In this document: positions 1 to 5,403 of the stretch, in pieces
Position numbering within the stretch: the first letter of the stretch is position 1
Layout: every line of letters starts with the position of its first letter
NCBI GenBank assembly: GCA_034005145.1
Contig: JAVEVH010000027.1
Location: 1-9,690, forward strand
Source: JAVEVH01 sp034005145
Lineage (GTDB): Bacteria > Patescibacteriota > Dojkabacteria > SC72
Length of the DNA stretch: 9,690 bases
Direction of reading: 5' to 3'
Notes under the pieces: model-generated
Database searches by the model: none
Seen by the model: only the letters and a program-made list of their open reading frames with translations
What the model was told of the DNA's origin: nothing
Made by a program: the position numbers and the translations under genes

Positions 1-1157
1 GCATCCGCTATCCTTAATTTAAAAAGGTCTTCAACATTCTCTTCCCCTACCCTATTTAAAAATCTTCTTACAGCTGAATCACTCCACTGACTTAGAGAAA
101 TCTCTCCCTCTTTCTTATTTTCAAGTTGGGAATGAGGATAGTAAAACATATGGTTTTTAACAAGTAGTTTAGTCCTCTCTATCTCTGATTTAGAAAATTT
201 TAAACGCTTCAAAATGGTTTCTACCATTTCTACACCAACAACATCATGACCATAGAAATGTCCATTACCCATATCTGTTCTAGGTTTAGCAATATCATGT
301 AGTAATGCAGCTAACTTAACAGAATCCTGCGCAAAATCACATGTCCTAATACTGTGTGTATATACATCATGAGCATGAAAGAGCTTCTGTTCAACACCAT
401 ATCCTTCTAGTAACTCTGGAAGAAAGATATTTAATAGGCCTGTTTGTCTCATTAACTCTATACCCTTAGAAGGCTTAGGAGAATTTAAAAGTAATTTCAT
501 AAATTCATCCCTAATTCTCTCCATTGAAACCTGCTTTGCTACAGGTAAGCTTTCTTTAATAGCATTAAATGTCTCTTCCTCTATTTCAAAATCTAATTGG
601 GAAGCTAATCTACAAGCCTTGAATGCTCTTAATCCATCCTCTTTGAATCGTTCAATAGGTGTACCTACAGCCTTAATTAATTTCATATTAATATCTGTAA
701 TACCTCCGAAAGGATCATGTATATCCCACTCTCTCTCTATCTCCTCACCATCTAACAAATCTGAAGTCAAATCTAGTGCCATAGCGTTAATTGTAAAATC
801 TCTTCTACCTAAATCCTTATCCAAATCGTTTACAAACTCTACCTTACTAGGCCATCTACCATCTATATACTCTGCTTCACTTCTAAAAGTAGTAACTTCT
901 ACCTCCATATTCTCTCCATCAATATCTTCTACCAAAGCTATTACAGTTCCAAACTTTGCCCCAGTAGAAACAGCCTTAGGAAAAAGCTCTAACATCTCAT
1001 CTGGTAGTGCATTAGTAGCTAAATCAAAATCATGGGGTTTTTTACCCATAACTATATCTCTAATTGCTCCCCCAACAAGATATACATCATATCCTTCTTT
1101 AGAAAGTATCCTTGCTACTTTCTGTACATATTTGGGAATTGTAAACTTTATTTTCAT
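1..1157 (-). CDS. cca: CCA tRNA nucleotidyltransferase, HD-domain type (C-terminus cut by window edge)
   Basis: Adds or repairs the 3'-terminal CCA of tRNAs in the cytosol. I translated this frame by hand; 385 codons are visible and the gene runs off the left edge. The class II nucleotidyltransferase head is clear: VGGAIRD (res. 28-34), the metal-binding DFD (43-45) in HDFDLAT, the RRDFTINAMA motif (118-127), and the ribose/ATP-binding helix DGLRAFKACRLA (174-185). An HD phosphohydrolase domain follows: HAHDVYTHS (261-269) and LLHDIAKP (285-292), with GHDVVG at 303-308. The combination is typical of bacterial Cca proteins of about 400-480 residues. The ATG at 1157 overlaps the TGA of the upstream surface-protein gene by 4 nt (ATGA) and has an AAGGAG site 9 nt upstream, so translation is probably coupled. 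The one tRNA in this window already encodes CCA, so repair is a likely role. Family assignment is secure; the missing C-terminus cannot be judged. Confidence 0.96.
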   Translation of the reverse strand, partial: MKIKFTIPKYVQKVARILSKEGYDVYLVGGAIRDIVMGKKPHDFDLATNALPDEMLELFPKAVSTGAKFGTVIALVEDIDGENMEVEVTTFRSEAEYIDGRWPSKVEFVNDLDKDLGRRDFTINAMALDLTSDLLDGEEIEREWDIHDPFGGITDINMKLIKAVGTPIERFKEDGLRAFKACRLASQLDFEIEEETFNAIKESLPVAKQVSMERIRDEFMKLLLNSPKPSKGIELMRQTGLLNIFLPELLEGYGVEQKLFHAHDVYTHSIRTCDFAQDSVKLAALLHDIAKPRTDMGNGHFYGHDVVGVEMVETILKRLKFSKSEIERTKLLVKNHMFYYPHSQLENKKEGEISLSQWSDSAVRRFLNRVGEENVEDLFKLRIAD

Positions 1158-2323
1158 TTTGTTAATCTCCTTAATAGATAGTACCAAAGTAAAGGAAATA
1201 CAACAAGAAAAGGAAACATATTAATACTTGTCTGGGGTAATTTCTTAACACCTAAAACTTCTCCCATACTCTCTTCTATTAATACCTCCTCTTCAATTAC
1301 ATCATCCTTTTTACCTTCTAATACTATCTCACCACTGTACAATGTATACGGTATTCTTGTAACACAAAAACTATCCATATATGGCTTAACCCTAGAACCA
1401 ATATATGAAAGATATTGACCGTTCTCTTCCCTAACACCAGCAACTATGACAGACTCTCCTACATAGTTAGATTCCATATGTTCACCTTTTACTGCACACT
1501 GTTGATATTCATTGGGATCATATATACCTGCATATCCTAAATTCAAACTCTCTCCTACCTCTAATACATACTCATATATATACTCTTGCTTAGGAGCAAA
1601 GTCTCTTGCCAAGGAATATTGGCCATGAGTAAAAACGGTATCCCTTAATATTATGTCTGAATCATTTTTTACATACACCCTTACTAGAACAGATTCTTCA
1701 TCCCTTTGTGCTTCCCACTTAATAAATTGAAGGGCAGGTTTAACATATACCCTATCTAGTATCATTCCATTGGTAAATCCCCCCTGCGTATTAACTACTC
1801 CTACACCAGGATATGTTTTCACTATCCCATCTCTTGGATAGTTGTAGATTATGTATTTAACAGGAATGCTCTGATACTCACCATCTATATACAAAACTTC
1901 TCTTAAATCTCCATTAGCAATATCCTGCTTAGAAAGGAGTACTTTTAAAGAAGTAACATTTACATCCTCCCCTGCCCTATTCTCTGACCAATATATGAAA
2001 TCTAGAGATGAGTATGGAGGCAAAGACACTCTGTCATACACATCCCAGTTCCTAACTAACCCATATCTCCAATCATCTTCTGTTACATCAGATATATTAA
2101 TATTTGAGAGTATCCAACTGCTACTAGTACCTGAAACTTTAGAAGTATCATACTCAACACAATTAGGACACTTTTCACTCTCTAAAAGCTCTCCTATTCC
2201 ATACCCTAAAGTATCAAAATACCTATTGTATGTTATATCTCCATCATTAGAAAAGTAAAAATCTGCTAAAGCAGTATCTATACTAAGTAAGAGTAAAACA
2301 AATGAAAGTAAAATCTTTCTCAT
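1154..2323 (-). CDS. Secreted protein with C-terminal LPQTS sortase-type anchor signal
   Basis: A predicted cell-surface protein of 389 residues from the ATG at 2323. It has a signal peptide (basic MRK, hydrophobic 4-18, likely cleavage after ALA at 18-20). A large region of unknown fold follows, rich in Tyr, Val and Asp, with a CPNC motif at 52-55 and further cysteines at 276 and 320. An acidic linker (about 339-354) leads to VLGVKKLPQTS, with LPQTS at 362-366, then a hydrophobic segment (about 367-383) and a basic RRLTK tail. That tripartite end is the architecture of sortase substrates, so covalent anchoring to envelope material is likely; no sortase is visible here. I do not recognise the central domain. 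A TTG at 2335 would add four residues (MRYL); I prefer the ATG because it starts a standard signal peptide, although neither has a good Shine-Dalgarno site. It is the middle gene of a minus-strand operon and overlaps cca by 4 nt. Confidence 0.85.
   Translation of the reverse strand: MRKILLSFVLLLLSIDTALADFYFSNDGDITYNRYFDTLGYGIGELLESEKCPNCVEYDTSKVSGTSSSWILSNINISDVTEDDWRYGLVRNWDVYDRVSLPPYSSLDFIYWSENRAGEDVNVTSLKVLLSKQDIANGDLREVLYIDGEYQSIPVKYIIYNYPRDGIVKTYPGVGVVNTQGGFTNGMILDRVYVKPALQFIKWEAQRDEESVLVRVYVKNDSDIILRDTVFTHGQYSLARDFAPKQEYIYEYVLEVGESLNLGYAGIYDPNEYQQCAVKGEHMESNYVGESVIVAGVREENGQYLSYIGSRVKPYMDSFCVTRIPYTLYSGEIVLEGKKDDVIEEEVLIEESMGEVLGVKKLPQTSINMFPFLVVFPLLWYYLLRRLTK
1167..1172 (-). promoter_or_regulatory. 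Shine-Dalgarno site of cca
   Basis: AAGGAG on the minus strand, 9 nt before the ATG at 1157. It lies inside the last codons of the upstream surface-protein gene. It fixes the cca start and is the clearest ribosome-binding site in the window; most other genes here lack one. Confidence 0.75.
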
Positions 2324-2353
2324 TAGATATCTCAATTAAATTAGATATCTAAT
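2322..2353 (-). promoter_or_regulatory. Inverted repeat / mRNA hairpin covering the start codon of the LPQTS protein
   Basis: On the minus strand ATTAGATATCT (2353-2343) is followed by a 10-nt spacer and then AGATATCTAAT (2332-2322), a perfect 11-bp inverted repeat. The 3' arm ends with the A and T of the ATG at 2323, so a folded mRNA would hide the start codon. As DNA the site also holds an 18-bp perfect palindrome (2338-2355) and a second AGATATCT core 18 bp away, which could instead be a paired operator. There is no run of Ts behind it, so it is not an intrinsic terminator. The repeat is directly visible; a regulatory role is inference. Confidence 0.45.
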
Positions 2354-2379
2354 TTTAGAGAGTAAAGATTAAAAAATAC

Positions 2380-3234
2380 TTAAATATCCTTTTTCCACTT
2401 TTTACGATCTATCCTATCTAGCTCAACACCTTTTTGGATAATGCTGACTATAATAACGAGGAACATAATTACGCTTACCCCAAATACTACAAAATCGTAC
2501 TGAGTTAACCAGTGACCAAATACATCGTAATATTTAACAGGCAGGAAGAAGAGAACGGTAGTAAATATTGCTCCAATTATTCTCATCTCTGTAGGACCAA
2601 ATAATCCAAAAGAGTATTTAAATTCGTTTTGAACATATGTAACCAATTCCACATGAGCCATTAAAACTAGATACATTATCCCAAATAGCATAGCAATCTC
2701 TATCTTTACATAACCAGAGAGCCCTAGTCCTAAAGTAAATATTATTACAGCAAGACTATCAACGATATGATCAATGTAATATCCAAAATTAGGCCTAGTC
2801 TTTTTCCTATACCTTGCCAAACTACCATCAAAACTATCTCCAAACCAATTAAGAAAAAGACCTACGATAACGAGTATAAGGTAGTAATGATTCATAAAGC
2901 CTAAAATAAAACCCATCGCAGTAAGAACATACCCAATAATACCAAGCCCTGTTAATAGATCAGATGTAACCCACATAGGAATCCTTGGACATATCCACTC
3001 CTTAGCTTTTTCCTCAATATTTGCTGTAATTCCAGTATTTATTGCATTCTGATCATCCCTTCGATACTCTACTTTCAACTTACTTATCTGCTCTCTAATC
3101 TCTCTCTCTAATGTTTTGTTAAAACCCATTGTAACCCTATCTATAAACTCTTCAACCGATTTAACATCAAAAATATTAAATTCATGCTCATCCTTCTTAC
3201 TATTCTCATTACCATTATTCTTTATACCAAACAT
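2380..3234 (-). CDS. CDP-alcohol phosphatidyltransferase family membrane protein
   Basis: A predicted integral membrane enzyme that would transfer a phosphoalcohol from a CDP-linked donor to an acceptor in phospholipid or polar-lipid synthesis. The family signature is complete: D133, D136-G137, A140-R141, G151, D155 and D159 match D-x2-DG-x2-AR-x(8-9)-G-x3-D-x3-D, the aspartates that bind the metals. Hydrophobic segments lie at roughly 92-112, 116-130, 159-176, 181-200, 216-232 and 246-266, about six helices as expected. The first ~80 residues are hydrophilic and charged, with no assigned domain: a cytosolic extension longer than in minimal PgsA-like enzymes. The substrate cannot be told from sequence (phosphatidylglycerophosphate, inositol-phosphate or other products are possible), so I give no gene symbol. 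It is the first gene of the minus-strand operon, 56 nt ahead of the LPQTS gene. The ATG at 3234 has only a weak AGG upstream and follows a good extended -10. Confidence 0.88.
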   Translation of the reverse strand: MFGIKNNGNENSKKDEHEFNIFDVKSVEEFIDRVTMGFNKTLEREIREQISKLKVEYRRDDQNAINTGITANIEEKAKEWICPRIPMWVTSDLLTGLGIIGYVLTAMGFILGFMNHYYLILVIVGLFLNWFGDSFDGSLARYRKKTRPNFGYYIDHIVDSLAVIIFTLGLGLSGYVKIEIAMLFGIMYLVLMAHVELVTYVQNEFKYSFGLFGPTEMRIIGAIFTTVLFFLPVKYYDVFGHWLTQYDFVVFGVSVIMFLVIIVSIIQKGVELDRIDRKKWKKDI

Positions 3235-3266
3235 GTATTTCGAACCTATTTAATTTAGTTAAACGT

Positions 3267-3275
3267 ATTATATCA
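3267..3275 (-). promoter_or_regulatory. Extended -10 promoter of the minus-strand operon
   Basis: TGATATAAT on the minus strand: a perfect TATAAT (3272-3267) with the TGn extension (3275-3273). No good -35 is present, which an extended -10 can tolerate. The predicted start near 3260 gives a leader of about 25 nt to the ATG at 3234. The same nonamer precedes tRNA-Ser at 5345-5337. The left end of the MITE-like element begins only 14 bp upstream. Confidence 0.6.
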
Positions 3276-3288
3276 AATTGTATGAAGA

Positions 3289-3310
3289 AGGTCTGTCCTA
3301 GCTCTGTCCC
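3289..3310 (+). repeat. Left terminal inverted repeat of the 215-bp element
   Basis: This end reads AGGTCTGTCCTAG, then CTCTGTCCC. TCTGTCC occurs twice (3292-3298 and 3303-3309) at 11-bp period. It pairs with 3482-3503 with one mismatch. Confidence 0.75.
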
Positions 3311-3481
3311 CATTCAGATTACTAACCGTTTACAAATTCCGTAGTCTATAAAACAAATAATCCGACCTTTATACCTAGCCAGAAGCAACAAGGTGGTAGA
3401 AAATAGTTTGTATTTTTGGTCGAAAAAACGCATAAGGGTTGTACCAAATACTGTAACAACGGTCTTTGTACCAGTAAAAGA

Positions 3482-3503
3482 GGGACAGACCTAGGACAGA
3501 CCT
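3482..3503 (-). repeat. Right terminal inverted repeat of the 215-bp element
   Basis: This is the inverse of 3289-3310. GGACAGACC occurs twice (3483-3491 and 3494-3502) at 11-bp period. The duplicated unit is perfect here but has one changed base in the left copy, suggesting that the right end is closer to the ancestral form. Confidence 0.75.
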
Positions 3504-3518
3504 CCTCTACCTTATTTA

Positions 3519-3547
3519 TTGATAACAGTATCTATACATGATAATTT
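3519..3547 (+). promoter_or_regulatory. Weak candidate promoter for the small membrane protein gene
   Basis: TTGATA (3519-3524), a 17-bp spacer and TAATTT (3542-3547), or alternatively GATAAT at 3540-3545. Either choice puts transcription start within a few bases of the ATG at 3557. With no Shine-Dalgarno site present, this implies a very short or absent leader. The -10 match is poor, so this is tentative. Confidence 0.3.
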
Positions 3548-3556
3548 ATATTATAA

Positions 3557-4132
3557 ATGGAATTAAAAGCACCTGCCCCATTGGGTGAAAGTGAAAGAAA
3601 AAAAGAGTCTCCTCTTAATAAACCTACCCAGGGATATCAAAATGACGGAATAAAACAGGAGAATACCCCTACTCCAAAATTTGATTTCAGTTGGTTAAAA
3701 TTACCCAAGCTTAATATCACTCCACAAAAGAAGAGGAAGATAATAGAGATATCGTTGATAGCGGTACCAGCTCTCTTACTATTAATACTCTCCATAATGA
3801 TAATCTCTTTTGTTAAATCAGAACCGTATAGAATGTCAAAAGAGTTCTTAGAAAGGATTGAAAATAGAGATATTACAGGTGCTTACAATATGACTACTGA
3901 TGCGTATAAATCAGCAGAGACTTTAAAAGATTTCAAAAAATTAACAGATAAATTAAACTCAGTAGATATATCTAACCCTAAAGAAAAAGATAGATATATG
4001 GAAGAGATCCCTGGTATGGGACAGTACGCTCATATAAAGTATAAAGTGTCGGGATACTATGTTGATATTACTGTATTTAATGATGAAATAGATTGGGGTA
4101 TACACACTGTTACACTATCCCTTATTGATTAG
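3557..4132 (+). CDS. Small membrane protein with cytosolic Pro-rich tail and external NTF2-like (DUF4878-like) domain
   Basis: A 191-residue protein with three parts. Residues 1-60 are hydrophilic, rich in Pro, Lys and Glu, with no fold apparent. One strong membrane helix lies at about 62-86, preceded by QKKRK, giving an N-in orientation. An outer domain spans about 90-191. Its opening pattern (SKEFLERIENRDITGAYNMT, then YKSAETLKDFKKL, ending in beta strands) looks like the NTF2-like fold seen in DUF4878-type lipoproteins and membrane proteins. That call rests on pattern only, and the molecular role is unknown. The gene stands alone on the plus strand between the MITE-like element and ddl, and its TAG overlaps the ddl TAA by 3 nt tail to tail. 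No Shine-Dalgarno site precedes the ATG. Confidence 0.75.
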   Translation: MELKAPAPLGESERKKESPLNKPTQGYQNDGIKQENTPTPKFDFSWLKLPKLNITPQKKRKIIEISLIAVPALLLLILSIMIISFVKSEPYRMSKEFLERIENRDITGAYNMTTDAYKSAETLKDFKKLTDKLNSVDISNPKEKDRYMEEIPGMGQYAHIKYKVSGYYVDITVFNDEIDWGIHTVTLSLID

Positions 4133-5211
4133 TAATTAAGAGATATAACTCTCTCTTTATAGAAATTTTCTAATCCCAAAGTTATTAATCTATCTATTAC
4201 TTTCGAGTATGACATACCACTCTCTTCCCATAGTTTGGGGAACATACTAATAGATGTAAAACCAGGAATACTGTTTACCTCATTAACAAATACTCTACCA
4301 TCTTTTAATAGGAAAAAATCTACCCTAGCAAACCCTTCACACTCTAAAACTTCATATGCTCTTCTGGCCATAAATCGTATTTCATCACTTTTCTCTTTAT
4401 CTATATCTGCAGGAATAACTATCTTAGCACCATCTTTTTTTATATATTTTGCCTCATATGAATAGTACTCATCATTAGGAATAACCTCACCTAAACATGA
4501 AGCCTTAGGCACCTTGTTACCTATTACACCACACTCTATCTCTCTTCCTTCGATAAGTTCTTCGATTAAGACCTTCTTACCATATTTAAAAGCTTTCTTT
4601 ATATTCGCTGTCAAAGAAACAGCAGTATTGACCTTACTTGTACCAATTGAAGATCCTGAATCAGCCGGTTTAACAAAAGCCTTTGTACCAAACTTAAAAA
4701 GTATCTCATCATTATTAACCTTTGAGATATTGGAATATGAGATAAAGTCTACGACAGGAATACCCGCATCTCGAAGCAATCTTTTTGTTACATCCTTATC
4801 CATACATATAGATGAACTTAATACCGAAGAGCCTACAAATGGTACATTGGCTATCCTTAATAGACCCTGTATAGAGCCATCTTCTCCAAAGGTACCATGT
4901 AATACAGGAAATACAATATCCACTATTTCTTTTTTGGAAGGCTTAGTAATATTGTATATCTCTCCACTAGATTGAGGTAGAAATGTTACTCTATCTGTAG
5001 TAGTTTGAATTAATCGAGAGAAACTTTTACTCTTTAAAAGGTATTCAATATCTTGTAGAAACCATTCTCCTGTTTTAGTAATGCCAATTAGAACAATATC
5101 ATATTTATCTTTATCAATAGCCTTAACAACATTTTTAGCAGACTCTACAGACACAGAGTGTTCTGCTGATTTACCACCGTATAGTATTGCAACTTTTATC
5201 TTCTTTGCCAT
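4129..5211 (-). CDS. ddl: D-alanine--D-alanine ligase
   Basis: Joins two D-alanines with ATP to make the dipeptide at the end of the peptidoglycan stem; cytosolic. At 360 residues it has normal Ddl length and a full ATP-grasp architecture. The N-terminal domain has YGGKSAEHSVS with the catalytic Glu at 17, and HGTFGEDG (105-112). The ATP-grasp part has KPADSGSSIG (181-190), EELIEGREIE (217-226), EAKY (253-256), RVDFF (296-300) and the C-terminal EVNSIPGFTS (311-320). Tyr256 in EAKY matches the Tyr of D-Ala-D-Ala enzymes, where D-Ala-D-Lac ligases of the Leuconostoc type have Phe. Ordinary dipeptide synthesis is therefore predicted. This implies that the organism builds D-Ala-D-Ala peptidoglycan, which fits the sortase-type substrate nearby. 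The start is 25 nt downstream of the tRNA-Ser 3' end on the same strand, so it may be co-transcribed with the tRNA. A TATATT lies in that gap, but there is no Shine-Dalgarno site. Confidence 0.97.
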   Translation of the reverse strand: MAKKIKVAILYGGKSAEHSVSVESAKNVVKAIDKDKYDIVLIGITKTGEWFLQDIEYLLKSKSFSRLIQTTTDRVTFLPQSSGEIYNITKPSKKEIVDIVFPVLHGTFGEDGSIQGLLRIANVPFVGSSVLSSSICMDKDVTKRLLRDAGIPVVDFISYSNISKVNNDEILFKFGTKAFVKPADSGSSIGTSKVNTAVSLTANIKKAFKYGKKVLIEELIEGREIECGVIGNKVPKASCLGEVIPNDEYYSYEAKYIKKDGAKIVIPADIDKEKSDEIRFMARRAYEVLECEGFARVDFFLLKDGRVFVNEVNSIPGFTSISMFPKLWEESGMSYSKVIDRLITLGLENFYKERVISLNY

Positions 5212-5236
5212 ATTGAGGATATCAATATATTTTTAA

Positions 5237-5326
5237 TGGCGGAGAGAGTGGGATTCGAACCCACGGTACGGAAACCCGTACAACGGTTTTCAAGACCGTC
5301 ACTTTCGACCACTCAGTCATCTCTCC
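5237..5326 (-). tRNA. tRNA-Ser (anticodon UGA), CCA encoded
   Basis: A 90-nt class II tRNA on the minus strand. The acceptor GGAGAGA (5326-5320) pairs with TCTCTCC (5247-5241). It has a D arm with GTGG, an anticodon stem ACGGT/ACCGT with loop CTTGAAA (anticodon TGA at 5292-5290), and a long variable arm GTACGG/CCGTAC. The T arm GTGGG-TTCGAAT-CCCAC, a G discriminator and an encoded CCA (5239-5237) complete it. The long variable arm and G73 are serine identity features. It reads UCA and probably other UCN codons. Confidence 0.97.
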
Positions 5327-5336
5327 ATTGCCACAG

Positions 5337-5345
5337 ATTATATCA
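5337..5345 (-). promoter_or_regulatory. Extended -10 promoter of tRNA-Ser
   Basis: TGATATAAT on the minus strand (5345-5337), identical to the nonamer before the phosphatidyltransferase operon. The predicted start at about 5330 lies only a few bases before the mature tRNA 5' end. No convincing -35 is present. It may also serve ddl by read-through. Confidence 0.6.
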
Positions 5346-5367
5346 TACTAATCTCTCATTTCCTTTA

Positions 5368-5396
5368 TTGACTAAACCGTATATCTTACATATCAT
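5368..5396 (+). promoter_or_regulatory. Near-consensus sigma70-type promoter of the surface-protein cluster
   Basis: TTGACT (5368-5373), a spacer of exactly 17 bp, and TATCAT (5391-5396); each hexamer matches consensus at five of six positions. The -10 ends 7 nt before the ATG at 5404, so transcription should start at or within a base or two of that ATG, predicting a leaderless message. It is divergent from, and about 25 bp away from, the tRNA-Ser -10. Confidence 0.65.
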
Positions 5397-5403
5397 CATA
5401 TAT

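Larger units (their letters stand above)
3289..3503. mobile_element. MITE-like element with 22-bp terminal inverted repeats
   Basis: The gap between the divergent genes (3235-3556) is mostly this 215-bp block. The left end 3289-3310 and the right end 3482-3503 are inverted copies matching at 21 of 22 positions (single mismatch at 3302 against 3490). Each end contains two GGTCTGTCC-type units spaced 11 bp apart. The interior (about 170 bp) has no convincing ORF, a direct repeat TTGTACCA (3439-3446 and 3466-3473), and weak further inverted similarity near both ends (ACCGTT.TACA-like). I see no target-site duplication flanking it. GGTCTGTCCC-type ends recall repeats that I remember accompanying IS200-like/REP-associated Y1 transposases, which also leave no duplication; that link is from memory. 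The alternative is a long-range structured RNA or a protein-binding repeat pair. Confidence 0.6.

Noticed and set aside
619..1224. 201-codon open frame on the plus strand
   Set aside because: It is opposite cca, whose complete motif set is on the minus strand; Ser/Leu/Ile-rich shadow without a start signal.
1995..2258. 87-codon open frame on the plus strand
   Set aside because: Antisense to the LPQTS protein gene; low-complexity Ser/Leu content.
1154..2323. Recoded TGA (Gly) as in Gracilibacteria/Absconditabacteria
   Set aside because: TGA serves as the stop here, immediately before the cca start, and no gene needs TGA read through.
3311..3481. Riboswitch or small RNA inside the 215-bp element
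   Set aside because: I found no known riboswitch core, no strong local stems, and no terminator; the flanking inverted repeats are better explained as element ends.
3289..3503. CRISPR array
   Set aside because: Only two inverted copies of a compound repeat, not direct repeats with regular spacers, and no cas genes.
4235..4975. Two open frames on the plus strand
   Set aside because: Antisense to ddl, which shows all ATP-grasp motifs; no promoter or ribosome-binding site.
4129..5211. VanA-type D-Ala-D-Lac ligase
   Set aside because: The EAKY motif keeps Tyr, and the surroundings lack vanH/vanX-like genes; ordinary Ddl fits.
5236..5403. 56-codon N-terminal extension of the first surface gene, in frame and open
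   Set aside because: It is the antisense of tRNA-Ser (the typical GFEPT...-like translation of a tRNA T arm) and lies upstream of the promoter at 5368-5396; the ATG at 5404 begins a proper signal peptide.
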